Assembly: GCF_002019705.1 (NCBI RefSeq)
Contig: NZ_KV917377.1
Coordinates: forward strand, 1,734,565-1,798,564
Origin: Shouchella patagoniensis
Lineage (GTDB): Bacteria; Bacillota; Bacilli; Bacillales; Bacillaceae_D
Length of the DNA stretch: 64,000 nucleotides
Reading direction: 5' to 3'
Shown here: piece after piece, positions 1-9,006 of the stretch
Layout: every line of letters starts with the position of its first letter
Numbering within the stretch: the first letter of the stretch is position 1
Position numbers and translations under genes: made by a program
Notes under the pieces: generated by a model
What the model was told of the DNA's origin: nothing
What the model saw: only the letters and a program-made list of their open reading frames with translations
Database searches by the model: none

Positions 1-36
1 TATATATAAAAAGACCTGCGTGTACCACAGATCTTT
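1..36 (-). terminator. Rho-independent terminator, minus strand
   Basis: Read on the minus strand, AGATCTGTG and CGCAGGTCT pair, with G-U wobbles, around a short loop and are followed by a run of T. It sits directly behind the two overlapping small reading frames at 35-285 and would end their transcript. Confidence 0.6.
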
Positions 37-115
37 AAAATACTGATGTTAAATTAATTATTGCTCCGACTAATAAGCCCGTTATACAAAACCCGAAAAA
101 CCACCTATTATCCAT
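35..115 (-). CDS. Possible 26-residue hydrophobic peptide overlapping the preceding frame
   Basis: ATG at 115 lies inside the 3' end of the small membrane gene at 82-285, in another frame, and runs 26 codons (MDNRWFFGFCITGLLVG...) to TAA at 35-37. The peptide is almost one transmembrane segment and ends just before the terminator at 1-36. No convincing Shine-Dalgarno is seen, so it would need translational coupling. It could equally be the true C-terminus of the upstream protein after a frameshift. Function unknown. Confidence 0.25.
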   Translation of the reverse strand: MDNRWFFGFCITGLLVGAIINLTSVF

Positions 116-285
116 TTATTTTTTTGATTGTTCATAATCACATCTACTCCTATTAGAGAGAAAGTTATCACTATTATAAAGTCGACAGATATGTTTAACC
201 ATGATGAATTATTGAGAAATCTAGCGATTATCAAGCCAATTCCAACGACGGCCAACCAAGGTCATAATTTTTGCACCACATTCAT
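82..285 (-). pseudogene. Small membrane protein gene with an in-frame TGA after codon 7
   Basis: A good Shine-Dalgarno (GGGGGAG) precedes ATG at 285. The frame reads MNVVQKL, then TGA, then stays open for about 60 codons, starting PWLAVVGIGLIIARFL, with two hydrophobic stretches and a charged NNQKNK segment. The sense continuation reads naturally if TGA stood for Trp (TGG). This may be a recent nonsense mutation, a sequencing error or a translated readthrough; I favour a decayed gene. I do not recognise the family. It sits among small genes near an integrase relic, so it may be leftover mobile DNA. Confidence 0.4.
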
Positions 286-313
286 GAGCTCCCCCTCACG
301 CAAAGTTTATCAT

Positions 314-350
314 AAAAAGAGCGTATACGGCTATTAAGCCATACACGCTT
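314..350 (-). terminator. Rho-independent terminator of the gene at 360-689
   Basis: On the minus strand AGCGTGTATGGC pairs with GCCGTATACGCT around TTAATA and is followed by CTTTTTA. It lies 10 bases past the stop codon of the gene upstream. Confidence 0.7.
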
Positions 351-359
351 CAAACTAAA

Positions 360-689
360 TTAATAATGGAGGTAGCTGTACGAGAAATTACCTTGTCTAT
401 ATGAACAATGGAAATAGAAATCGATATCAGGGAAGTGGTATATAAGTTCTGTTGACTCAACTCCATTTAGATTAATATCCCGAGAAGCAACCAACTCTGC
501 CTTGATGACCTGAAAATCATTTCCAGTACTTTTTAGCGTTGTTAATCCCGGCACCATATCATTGATTCGATCCTCGGTTGATTGATAACGTCTTCCATCA
601 ATACCATTCACATAGTGGGTCTTTTCAAACGAATCGCCATTATACTCCAATAAATATGTTACCTCTTTTTTCCACTTCAATTCTTTCAT
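360..689 (-). CDS. Hypothetical protein, 109 aa
   Basis: A soluble protein that I do not recognise. I chose the ATG at 689 (MKELKWKK) because AAAGGAG lies about nine bases upstream; an ATG at 710 would place that Shine-Dalgarno inside the gene. The protein is rich in aromatic and charged residues, has no signal peptide or membrane segment, and ends HCSYRQGNFSYSYLHY. It has its own terminator immediately downstream and no close co-directional partner. It lies in the variable stretch beside the integrase relic at 1370-1641, so it may be accessory DNA. Confidence 0.55.
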   Translation of the reverse strand: MKELKWKKEVTYLLEYNGDSFEKTHYVNGIDGRRYQSTEDRINDMVPGLTTLKSTGNDFQVIKAELVASRDINLNGVESTELIYHFPDIDFYFHCSYRQGNFSYSYLHY

Positions 690-1012
690 GTTTTTCATCT
701 CCTTTATCATTTGATTCTATATATAAAGTGAACAAGAAAAGAATTAATCAAAGAAATATGAGGGTTTTTCACACCGGGTAAGCGGAGCAAGGAGGTGCTT
801 TGTCCTCCATACGGTACATGATATAGGTATGCACTCCACTTGTAGCTTACTCAACCAGGCTTAATAGCCTGCAAATATGGAGCGCGGAATACGTAATATC
901 GTATTGGGTACTCTCCCATACTTACATATTACTATGGTTTTAGACCTCAAAACTGCAAATACCCTTTAATTTAAACCATTGAAGTTTCAAAATGAAAGAC
1001 AGTCTTCTCCCT
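690..1012. other. Gene-free stretch, nothing recognised
   Basis: About 320 bases without a supported gene. The minus strand carries AT-rich DNA upstream of the gene at 360-689. The rest, about 760-960, is more GC-balanced and looks like a decayed insert, but I could not assign it to any family. Confidence 0.4.
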
Positions 1013-1291
1013 TTATTCCAAGTGATTATTAAATCTATGTTTTTCTTTGTTATCGACATCACCAATTAGAAATAATCTCTCTAACATATATTTCAGATAT
1101 AAATCATCCCAAGGGAAATGTTCTGTAATACTTATGTTAATTACACTTTCTATGCTAACACCTTTAGGAATTTTATCTTTATATTCTTCATATTTTTTTG
1201 GGTTAGCCGGGAGAATGGATCGAAACTCTGTCATATCTATAACATCTAGAACAAAATGAGTCATTATATTAGCAGGTTGTTTCTTTTTCAT
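1013..1291 (-). CDS. Hypothetical protein, 92 aa, possibly a fragment
   Basis: A 92-codon frame (MKKKQPANIMTHFVLDV...). No Shine-Dalgarno precedes the ATG, and an in-frame TAA lies five codons upstream, so this may be the 3' remnant of a larger gene. The protein is acidic to neutral, without membrane segments, and has an aromatic cluster FPWDDLYLKYMLERLF near residues 60-75. I do not recognise the family. Its neighbours are a decayed integrase and unassigned DNA, which fits a degraded mobile element. Confidence that it is translated is low. Confidence 0.35.
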   Translation of the reverse strand: MKKKQPANIMTHFVLDVIDMTEFRSILPANPKKYEEYKDKIPKGVSIESVINISITEHFPWDDLYLKYMLERLFLIGDVDNKEKHRFNNHLE

Positions 1292-1369
1292 CCAAGAAAG
1301 AACTTAAGAGCTATCTAGTTCCTCTGTGTGAATGATAATTCTCCATGTTATAGGAGACGTCTGAATGTA

Positions 1370-1641
1370 CGTATATCCATAGTAATGCTGTATCGCCGTT
1401 TATATTTAATGAAACTGGCTGTTTTGGATAAATCACTCACCCCTCACTCATTAAGACACACTCACAAATCCTTACTTGCGGAAGCGGGCGTTTCGTAGAG
1501 GAGATCATGGATCAGCTTGATCATAAGAACGGTTCTGTAACAAAAGACGTTTATATAAATGTTACAAAATCACGTAAAAAAGAGGCTGCTGAGAAATTCA
1601 GCAACCTCATGCAAAGCGTTAGAAATGAGACTTCAGGGTAA
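1370..1641 (+). pseudogene. Tyrosine recombinase (phage/ICE-type integrase), C-terminal remnant with frameshift
   Basis: Two consecutive frames together give the end of a tyrosine integrase. The first frame contains LTPHSLRHTHKSLLAEAGVS (about 1435-1495), where RHTH matches the catalytic HxxR-type box II region. A TAG at 1496-1498 interrupts it. From 1495 the next frame reads VEEIMDQLDHKNGSVTKDVY and ends EKFSNLMQSVRNETSG at TAA 1639-1641. It includes the LDH and VTKDVY segment that normally carries the box II histidine and catalytic tyrosine. Restoring one T in TCG-TAG-AG gives the expected VSLEEIM, so a single-base deletion explains the break. The N-terminal and central parts are missing. 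The remnant points at the 3' end of groEL, as an integrase beside its attachment site would. It is not functional. Confidence 0.85.
1575..1608 (-). terminator. groESL terminator, lying inside the integrase remnant
   Basis: On the minus strand GAGGTTGCTGA pairs with TCAGCAGCCTC around a short loop and is followed by TTTTTTACG. It is the first good terminator past groEL (stop at 1719-1721). The same bases on the plus strand encode the AAEKFSNL part of the integrase relic. Confidence 0.8.
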
Positions 1642-1718
1642 AAAGTATGTCAATGACGCTTTTTACCTCCTGTTTTACCCCTACAATTCCCGTTCTATCA
1701 AGGCTTCACGGGCAGATG

Positions 1719-3404
<1,686 letters not shown>

Positions 3405-3689
3405 TTAGCCAATAATTGCTAAAACATCGCTCTCGCGAAGAATAAGATAGTCCGTACCTTCATACTTTACTTCAGTACCTGCATATTTAGAGAAGATGAT
3501 TGAATCGCCTTCATTTACTTCAAGTGCTACTTTTTCGCCGCTATCAGTGACACGACCAGTACCGACAGCAACTACTTTGCCTTCTTGCGGCTTTTCTTGT
3601 GCGGAGTCAGGAAGTACAATCCCGCTCTTTGTTTTTTCCTCTGATTGGATTTGCTCAATAATGATGCGATCTCCTAATGGTTTTAACAA
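3405..3689 (-). CDS. groES: Co-chaperonin GroES (Hsp10)
   Basis: The heptameric lid of the GroEL folding chamber. I place the start at TTG 3689 ([11 protein letters not shown]), which gives 94 residues, the family length, and follows AAAGGAGG by about nine bases. A longer frame from ATG 3734 would begin inside the CIRCE operator and promoter leader and is unlikely. The mobile loop is near residues 17-33 ([14 protein letters not shown]) and the [13 protein letters not shown] region follows. It is first gene of the groES-groEL operon. Confidence 0.97.
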   Translation of the reverse strand: MLKPLGDRIIIEQIQSEEKTKSGIVLPDSAQEKPQEGKVVAVGTGRVTDSGEKVALEVNEGDSIIFSKYAGTEVKYEGTDYLILRESDVLAIIG

Positions 3690-3727
3690 GGAAAACACCC
3701 TCCTTTGAAGACTATGTAGTGTTTTTA

Positions 3728-3754
3728 TTAGCACTCGCTGTACATGAGTGCTAA
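3728..3754 (-). promoter_or_regulatory. CIRCE operator (HrcA binding site)
   Basis: The sequence is exactly TTAGCACTC-N9-GAGTGCTAA, the consensus CIRCE inverted repeat bound by the heat-shock repressor HrcA. It lies between the groESL promoter and the groES start, where it blocks transcription until heat stress titrates HrcA activity through GroEL. Confidence 0.98.
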
Positions 3755-3764
3755 CACATCTCCT

Positions 3765-3793
3765 ATGATAATCATTCCCTTGAATTTTTGCAA
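3765..3793 (-). promoter_or_regulatory. groESL sigma-A promoter
   Basis: On the minus strand TTGCAA (3788-3793) and TATCAT (3765-3770) are separated by exactly 17 bases, and the CIRCE element follows within about ten bases. This is the standard layout of a class I heat-shock promoter. Confidence 0.8.
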
Positions 3794-3853
3794 GGGGGTT
3801 GCACTATTTTTTTTGTCGATTGTAATTGATTTTTTTAGAGCGAGTACTGTACC

Positions 3854-3882
3854 CTGAAGTTGTGCACATACTATGGTATGAT
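3854..3882 (+). promoter_or_regulatory. Probable sigma-A promoter of ydiL-ydiK
   Basis: TATGAT at 3877-3882 is a good -10 box; CTGAAG 17 bases upstream is a weak -35 box. The ydiL start codon is about 40 bases downstream. Confidence 0.5.
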
Positions 3883-3924
3883 GAAACAATGTATGTAGAT
3901 TGAAAATTGTAAAGGAGTTCGACT

Positions 3925-4845
3925 GTGACTAAACCTTATTTGTTCTTTGGAATGTTGTTTTTTGTTGTAATGCATATCGGAATTGCATTTGCTACTTCAC
4001 TCTTTATCCATAGTATACTGGCTATTGAGTTCGGAAGTATTTTGAATATTACTCTCTCGACTGTTATTACAATTCTAATTGCTCTACCCATAGCTAAACT
4101 TTTAATGCGTCAAACGGTTACAAGCCGTTACCTACTTGTTGTCATTTCATATATTATTATGCAAACAGGTCTTGCGCTTGGTTCTTCCTATTTATTATCT
4201 TTCTTGTTTGACATAGAAGTAGGAAGTGGCATGAACATCGGTCTTTCGTCTATGATTACTTTCTCACTTGGGTTAGTAGTGATTATACTCATTCTCTATA
4301 AAGATGAGCATAGGGGTGGAGGTCTTCCTGGTGAGAAATCAGCTCCTTTGGAGACTGTTGCCTGGTCAATCTTAGGTATATTTCTTGTATTCGCTACACA
4401 AGTACTTGCAGGACTAATTGAGACTTACTTATTTGGTATTGAACCTGGATCTGACAATACTGCTGATTTAGTCGATCTTGCTAATCAGTTTCTGCCATTT
4501 ATTTTTGTTATCGCTATACTTGGCCCAATTATTGAGGAACTTGTGTTCAGAAAAGCCATATTCGGTTGGATTTATGTTCGGACAAATTTTCTTGTTGCTG
4601 GATTGATTAGCTCATTGATATTTGCTGTCATCCACTTTGATTTCTCCCACCTGTTAATCTACGCTGCAATGGGTTTCTCTTTTGCCTTTCTTTATGTCAA
4701 GACGAAACGAATTATTGTGCCAATCATTTCTCATATAGCACTAAATTCTTTCGTTGTTGTCGTGCAAGTACTTTTGTACGATGATTTAATTCAATTTATG
4801 GAACCAGCCGCTTTTATACACCATTTGATTGGACTGATTAATTAA
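3925..4845 (+). CDS. ydiL: CPBP-family intramembrane metalloprotease (YdiL-like)
   Basis: A polytopic membrane protein of 306 residues. The conserved CPBP/Abi motifs are present: EELVFRK (E204, E205, R209), H237 in LIFAVIHFDF, and H270 with N274 in SHIALN. These form the putative zinc site of the Rce1-type protease fold. Two hydrophobic N-terminal blocks (residues 1-60 and 70-125) each end in an acidic FGS/VGSGMN turn and look like an internal duplication. GTG at 3925 follows AAAGGAG. The position next to groES and the overlap with ydiK match the B. subtilis ydiL-ydiK locus. The substrate is unknown. Confidence 0.85.
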   Translation: MTKPYLFFGMLFFVVMHIGIAFATSLFIHSILAIEFGSILNITLSTVITILIALPIAKLLMRQTVTSRYLLVVISYIIMQTGLALGSSYLLSFLFDIEVGSGMNIGLSSMITFSLGLVVIILILYKDEHRGGGLPGEKSAPLETVAWSILGIFLVFATQVLAGLIETYLFGIEPGSDNTADLVDLANQFLPFIFVIAILGPIIEELVFRKAIFGWIYVRTNFLVAGLISSLIFAVIHFDFSHLLIYAAMGFSFAFLYVKTKRIIVPIISHIALNSFVVVVQVLLYDDLIQFMEPAAFIHHLIGLIN

Positions 4846-5024
4846 TGAAGTTTGTTGGACTTTCGTACTTTCTGTTAGGGTTCCTTTTTGTTTATCTTAC
4901 ATTTCTTCAAGTTGAAGCAAATGGTGGCTGGGGTGTGTTCGCATTTATACTTGCCTTTATCGCATCTGTCGATTTTTATCTTGGCTGGCGTAGCATTCGC
5001 GGAAAACAAAAAGACAATAAATAG
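4845..5024 (+). CDS. ydiK: Small membrane protein YdiK (DUF4305-like), 59 aa
   Basis: ATG at 4845 overlaps the ydiL stop as TAATG, so translation is probably coupled. The 59-residue product has two hydrophobic segments (about residues 4-22 and 30-47) joined by a short loop (QVEANGGWG) and a basic C-terminus RSIRGKQKDNK, which predicts a two-helix membrane protein. Gene order and size match B. subtilis YdiK, whose function is unknown. A terminator follows directly. Confidence 0.85.
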   Translation: MKFVGLSYFLLGFLFVYLTFLQVEANGGWGVFAFILAFIASVDFYLGWRSIRGKQKDNK

Positions 5025-5027
5025 GAT

Positions 5028-5070
5028 AAAAAAACGGCCTACCAATTACATTTGGTCAGGCCGTTTTTTA
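5028..5070. terminator. Bidirectional terminator between ydiK and the dehydrogenase gene
   Basis: AAAAACGGCCT and AGGCCGTTTTTT form a stem with T runs on both strands. On the minus strand it overlaps the stop codon region of the gene at 5046-6146. Confidence 0.8.
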
Positions 5071-6146
5071 TTCCATTCTTCCATTTGTTCAATTGCTCTT
5101 TGTACATTGCCAGCTCCTACTTCTATTGGTAAAACATGAATTGATTCTTCAGGAACAGTCGCTTTTTCATAAACAGTATATAAATTTGAATGGCTAGCAT
5201 CAACGCCTAAGTCCGATAAAGACACAGGAAGCCCTATTTCTTTATAAAAGGAAGCTAAGTGTTCAATTTCATTCCAGTTTTCTTCTAAAGCTAACTGAAC
5301 AAGAATGCCATAAGCAACCTTATTGCCATGCAGAACGTTATGTGTTTCTTGCAGTGCAGTCAATCCATTATGAATCGAGTGGGCGCCTGCAATTCGACCG
5401 TATTTGTCCCCAAATCCGCCTACCATCCCTCCTAGCATAATAATTGCTTCTGCTACTTTGCGATAGTCTCCATTCGCTACGCCTTCGCCTAAAGAGCGGG
5501 TCGCTCCTATGCTCTTCTCAAGTAATACAGACTTGCACAAGCTAGCTGCATAATAAGAAATTTCAAGCGCTGCGCTCTTTTCACGCATCGAGCGAAGTTG
5601 CACGTCTGCCTCATACCACTTAGCAAGAGTATCACCTATCCCTGCAATAAAGAATTCTTCAGGCGCTGTGATCAACAAGTTTGGGTCAATTAATAGCAGA
5701 CTAGCATTCTGTTCGTAAACATCGAAATGAGTGTATATTCCTGCGTCATTGTAAATAACGGAAATAGGTGTCCATGGCGCACAATTGGAAGCAAGAGTTG
5801 GTATCAATACATATGGCTTAGCAAGAAGATGTGCTGCCCCTTTAACTAAGTCCACAAGCTTACCACCGCCAACGCCGATCAAGGCATCATAATTCCCTGC
5901 CAACGCCTTTTCAGCTAAACGTTTTATCTCTTTTACCGAGCATACACCGGTATATGGTTCAAACAGTACTTCTACCTTGCTAATTTCTGGCCAAAAAGCG
6001 TTTGCTGCTTCCCACGAAGCGTGACCGTGAACGACTAGGACGCGCCTGTATTGTCTGGCAATTAACTTCTCTTCCAACAAAGAAAGTGCATCTTCCTCAA
6101 AAATATATTCATGAGGAGCTCCGCGGACAACAACCGATGTCATCAT
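5046..6146 (-). CDS. Iron-type dehydrogenase, hydroxycarboxylate/glycerol dehydrogenase-like
   Basis: A 366-residue oxidoreductase of the iron-containing alcohol dehydrogenase superfamily. GVGGGK at residues 91-96 binds the dinucleotide. D172 (GIGDTLAKW), H256 (GAHSIHN) and H273 (VLHGNK) match the metal ligands of GldA-type enzymes. It resembles the branch that includes E. coli HcxA (YbdH), which reduces 2-oxo acids. The gene abuts metQ (stop of metQ and this start are adjacent) and belongs to the SAM-riboswitch operon metN-metP-metQ. That context suggests a substrate tied to methionine, such as a methionine-derived 2-oxo acid; this is inference. Glycerol dehydrogenase is the main alternative name. 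Confidence 0.8.
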   Translation of the reverse strand: MMTSVVVRGAPHEYIFEEDALSLLEEKLIARQYRRVLVVHGHASWEAANAFWPEISKVEVLFEPYTGVCSVKEIKRLAEKALAGNYDALIGVGGGKLVDLVKGAAHLLAKPYVLIPTLASNCAPWTPISVIYNDAGIYTHFDVYEQNASLLLIDPNLLITAPEEFFIAGIGDTLAKWYEADVQLRSMREKSAALEISYYAASLCKSVLLEKSIGATRSLGEGVANGDYRKVAEAIIMLGGMVGGFGDKYGRIAGAHSIHNGLTALQETHNVLHGNKVAYGILVQLALEENWNEIEHLASFYKEIGLPVSLSDLGVDASHSNLYTVYEKATVPEESIHVLPIEVGAGNVQRAIEQMEEWNKKRPDQM

Positions 6147-6968
6147 TTATTCCTCCATCCAACTTGGCTTTCCAAACCATTCAAATTCCGTATCAATAAC
6201 CGTCTCAAACTCTTCTGACTCAATTACTTCTTTAATGTCTTGTGCAAGCTCGCTTTCCTCATCTTCTGCCCGAACTGCTACAACGTTTCGGTACTGATCA
6301 AGCATGTTTTCTAATTCAAGCGCGGTTGCTAAATCTAGACCAGCAGAAAGAGCAAAATTCCCTGGGACAGCAGCTAACGGTTTTTGACCTGCTTCACGTG
6401 GTAGCTGAGCCGCCTCAAGTTCTACAAATTTAAGATTCAGCTTATTTTCAGAGATATCATTTACAGAGACAGTTAACGGGTCAATTCCATTATCAAATGA
6501 GATCAAGCCTGCTTCCTCAAGCATTAAAAAAGCTCTTGCGCCATTAGTTGGATCATTTGGGATCGCTATCTCTACACCTTCCTCGATTTCATCTAAAGTT
6601 GCATATTCGTCTGAATAAATACCCATTGGTGCAGTCGGAACCGAAACTAAACTTGTTAACTCCAAGTTGTTCTCATTTGCAAAGTTATCTAAGTACACTT
6701 GATGTTGAAACAAATTTGCATCATCTGTACCACTTGCAAGCTCACGATTTGGAATCGTGTAGTCTTGATATTCGTTGACAGTGACCGAATACCCTTTCTC
6801 TTCAAGACCTGGAATAATTGCTTCAGTAAGCATGTCGCTATATGGACCAGCTGTCGCACCAAAGCTTATATCTTTACTATCACCATCGCCTCCACTACTT
6901 CCACATGCACCTAGCGTAACAACTGTCCCTACCCCCACGACACTTGTTACCCATACTCTTTTTTTCAT
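6147..6968 (-). CDS. metQ: Methionine ABC transporter substrate-binding lipoprotein
   Basis: A 273-residue lipoprotein of the NlpA/MetQ family that delivers methionine to the MetNP transporter on the outer face of the membrane. The signal peptide ends in a lipobox LGAC with C22, followed by a Gly/Ser/Asp linker. The mature part carries the family hallmark pattern of an N-terminal beta-strand ISFGATAGPYSDML and the later segments NDPTNGARAF and AAVPGNFAL. A GGGGGAGAGAG Shine-Dalgarno precedes ATG at 6968. It is third in the SAM-riboswitch operon. Confidence 0.95.
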   Translation of the reverse strand: MKKRVWVTSVVGVGTVVTLGACGSSGGDGDSKDISFGATAGPYSDMLTEAIIPGLEEKGYSVTVNEYQDYTIPNRELASGTDDANLFQHQVYLDNFANENNLELTSLVSVPTAPMGIYSDEYATLDEIEEGVEIAIPNDPTNGARAFLMLEEAGLISFDNGIDPLTVSVNDISENKLNLKFVELEAAQLPREAGQKPLAAVPGNFALSAGLDLATALELENMLDQYRNVVAVRAEDEESELAQDIKEVIESEEFETVIDTEFEWFGKPSWMEE

Positions 6969-6988
6969 TTGTCTCTCTCCCCCGTATG

Positions 6989-7657
6989 TTATTTTCTTTT
7001 ATCTGTTGATTTTGCAATATAATCACCAAACAGTTGAAGCACTTGCACAAGCACGATTAAAATTACGACAGTTGAAATCATAATCGTATTATCGTAACGG
7101 TAATGACCATAACGAATTGCTAAATCACCGATACCGCCTCCGCCAATAACGCCAGCCATCGCTGAGTATGCAACAAGACTAATAATCGTTAACGTCAAAC
7201 CTTGAATCATTGAAGCCCTGCCTTCTAGAAATAACACATCTTTAATGATCATCCAAGGCGTTGCTCCAGTTGCAGCCGCCGCCTCAATCATTCCTTTATC
7301 GATCTCTCGCATAGAACTTTCTACGATTCGAGCAAAAAATGGAATTGCTGCAACAGACAGCGATACACTCGCAGCTACAGGCCCCGTTGTTGTCCCAACG
7401 ATAAGGTTTGTAAAAGGATACAAGGCAACCAGTAAAATAATAAAGGGAATCGACCGGACAATATTGACAAAAACACCAAGCAATCCTTGCACAAAACGGT
7501 TTTCCCAAAACAGCCCGCGATCTGTTGCGAATAAAACAACCCCAAGCGGAAACCCAACAATAATGGCAACACCAGTTGAAATACCAATCATTAACAAAGT
7601 TTCAAGAAATGCATTCCACATATCTGGTAGCATCTCAATTAAGTGTGCGATGTCCAT
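6989..7657 (-). CDS. metP: Methionine ABC transporter permease
   Basis: The 222-residue inner-membrane permease of the methionine importer (MetI/MetP family) with five predicted membrane segments. The BPD-type EAA loop is visible as EAAAATGATPWMIIKDV (about residues 142-158), which contacts the ATPase. The gene overlaps the 3' end of metN by about 20 bases and precedes metQ by about 20 bases, so the three are one operon. Substrate range may include D-methionine or oxidised methionine, as in B. subtilis MetNPQ; this is family knowledge. Confidence 0.95.
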   Translation of the reverse strand: MDIAHLIEMLPDMWNAFLETLLMIGISTGVAIIVGFPLGVVLFATDRGLFWENRFVQGLLGVFVNIVRSIPFIILLVALYPFTNLIVGTTTGPVAASVSLSVAAIPFFARIVESSMREIDKGMIEAAAATGATPWMIIKDVLFLEGRASMIQGLTLTIISLVAYSAMAGVIGGGGIGDLAIRYGHYRYDNTIMISTVVILIVLVQVLQLFGDYIAKSTDKRK

Positions 7658-8660
7658 TACGAATCACCTCCACTTCAGCTGACCGTTTTTCAATATATAA
7701 AATTGCTTGCTTTACAGATGCCTGTTCTCCCTTAAGCTCTAGGATAAAGATACCAAGCGGTCGGCTGTCTATATATTCAATAGCCCCGTGCAAAAAGTTA
7801 CCATTTACCGCAAACTGTTGTAACGTATCGGAAATAATACCTTCTCCGGCAATATCTCCTCTAAAAACAACTTTCGCAATCGTTCCTGAAAATTGATCTA
7901 GTGTATTTTCAGGAACGTTGAAAGAAACAACATTATCAATAAACTCCCTTGTCAATTCCGCCTTCGGATTCGCAAACAGATCATACACATTACCTTGTTC
8001 AACGATCTTACCCTCTTGCATAATCGCCATCTTGTGGCAAATTTCTTTTACCACATTCATTTCATGAGTAATTAACACAATTGTTAATTCCAATTCTTTG
8101 TTCAATTCTTTTAACAATTGCAAAATCGATTTAGTGGTTGTTGGATCAAGAGCTGATGTTGCTTCATCACATAAGAGAACACTTGGGTTATTCGCTAAAG
8201 CTCTGGCGATGCCCACCCGCTGCTTCTGCCCCCCACTCAACTGCGCAGGGTATGCATCACGCTTATCTGCGAGACCTACACGTTCAAGCAATTCATCCAC
8301 CCGTGGAGAAATAGTATTTGATTCAACACCAGCAGCTCTAAGTGCAAAAGCAATGTTTTCAAACACTGTCTTTTGGTTAATTAAATAAAAGTGTTGAAAA
8401 ATCATACCAATTTTTAGCCTTGCTTGACGAAGACCTGCTGAACTTAGTTTGGTTAAATCTGTTCCATCCACTTTGATCGTACCGCTTGTCGGACGTTCTA
8501 GTAAATTGACACACCGTAAAAGCGAGCTTTTACCTGCGCCAGAATAACCAACAATCCCAAAAATCTCTCCTTTCTCCACTTTAAAAGAGACATTGTCTAG
8601 ACCGATAACACTTCTTTTTTTGCTTTTATAAATTTTTGTTAAATCGCTTGCCTCAATCAT
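7635..8660 (-). CDS. metN: Methionine ABC transporter ATP-binding protein
   Basis: A 341-residue ATPase. Walker A is GYSGAGKSS (residues 38-46), the signature LSGGQKQRVGIARAL and Walker B VLLCDEATSALD follow, and the C-terminal 75 residues form the NIL domain that senses methionine. I start it at ATG 8660 (MIEASDLTKIY), preceded by GGGGTGAG. A longer frame from 8699 would begin inside the riboswitch terminator hairpin and is rejected. The SAM riboswitch 15-180 bases upstream controls the whole operon. Confidence 0.96.
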   Translation of the reverse strand: MIEASDLTKIYKSKKRSVIGLDNVSFKVEKGEIFGIVGYSGAGKSSLLRCVNLLERPTSGTIKVDGTDLTKLSSAGLRQARLKIGMIFQHFYLINQKTVFENIAFALRAAGVESNTISPRVDELLERVGLADKRDAYPAQLSGGQKQRVGIARALANNPSVLLCDEATSALDPTTTKSILQLLKELNKELELTIVLITHEMNVVKEICHKMAIMQEGKIVEQGNVYDLFANPKAELTREFIDNVVSFNVPENTLDQFSGTIAKVVFRGDIAGEGIISDTLQQFAVNGNFLHGAIEYIDSRPLGIFILELKGEQASVKQAILYIEKRSAEVEVIRNGHRTLN

Positions 8661-8674
8661 CAGCTCACCCCTAA

Positions 8675-8711
8675 AATAAAAAAATGCTTCTTTCATCATG
8701 AAAGAAGCATC
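8675..8711 (-). terminator. Riboswitch expression-platform terminator
   Basis: On the minus strand GATGCTTCTTTCA pairs with TGAAAGAAGCATT and is followed by a T run. It lies between the S-box aptamer and the metN start, and would form when SAM is bound, stopping transcription. Confidence 0.9.
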
Positions 8712-8735
8712 GAAAAATCCGTTCTATTTTCTCGG

Positions 8736-8838
8736 CTTATCTTCCAGAATAAATCCATTCTGTAGGAATTGGCACCTTCCTTTATATCGGAGGTTGCTGG
8801 ACGTCATCGGGCCTAATCCCTCAGTCGCTCTTGATAAG
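8736..8838 (-). promoter_or_regulatory. SAM-I (S-box) riboswitch
   Basis: The minus strand shows the S-box landmarks in order: CTTATCAAGAG, then GACTGAGGGATTAGGCCC, GATGACGTCCAGCAACC, AAGGAAGGTGCCAATTCCT and closing GGAAGATAAG. It binds S-adenosylmethionine and switches the terminator at 8675-8711, lowering metNPQ-dehydrogenase expression when methionine is plentiful. Confidence 0.97.
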
Positions 8839-8861
8839 TTTAAATTATTTGATTATCCTGT

Positions 8862-8890
8862 ATACTACTTTGTTGTTGTAATCTTGTCAA
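8862..8890 (-). promoter_or_regulatory. Sigma-A promoter of the metNPQ operon
   Basis: TTGACA (8885-8890) and TAGTAT (8862-8867) on the minus strand are spaced 17 bases apart. Transcription would begin just before the S-box. Confidence 0.8.
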
Positions 8891-8970
8891 AACATTTTTT
8901 CCCACTTAAACCAATAAAAAAGAAAAGGTTCCTAAATTCTCTTTTTTTAAGCCCCCTTCATTCACAAACC

Positions 8971-9006
8971 AAAAACAACAAAAACGAAAATTGTTTTTGT
9001 TGTTTT
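8971..9006 (-). terminator. AT-rich terminator after tatC
   Basis: On the minus strand AAAACAACAAAAAC and GTTTTTGTTGTTTT form a long stem directly at the tatC stop codon and end in T-rich DNA. Confidence 0.65.

Noticed and set aside
8661-8699. Longer metN start (MMKEAFFYFRGEL)
   Set aside because: These codons form the riboswitch terminator hairpin; the ATG at 8660 has a proper Shine-Dalgarno.
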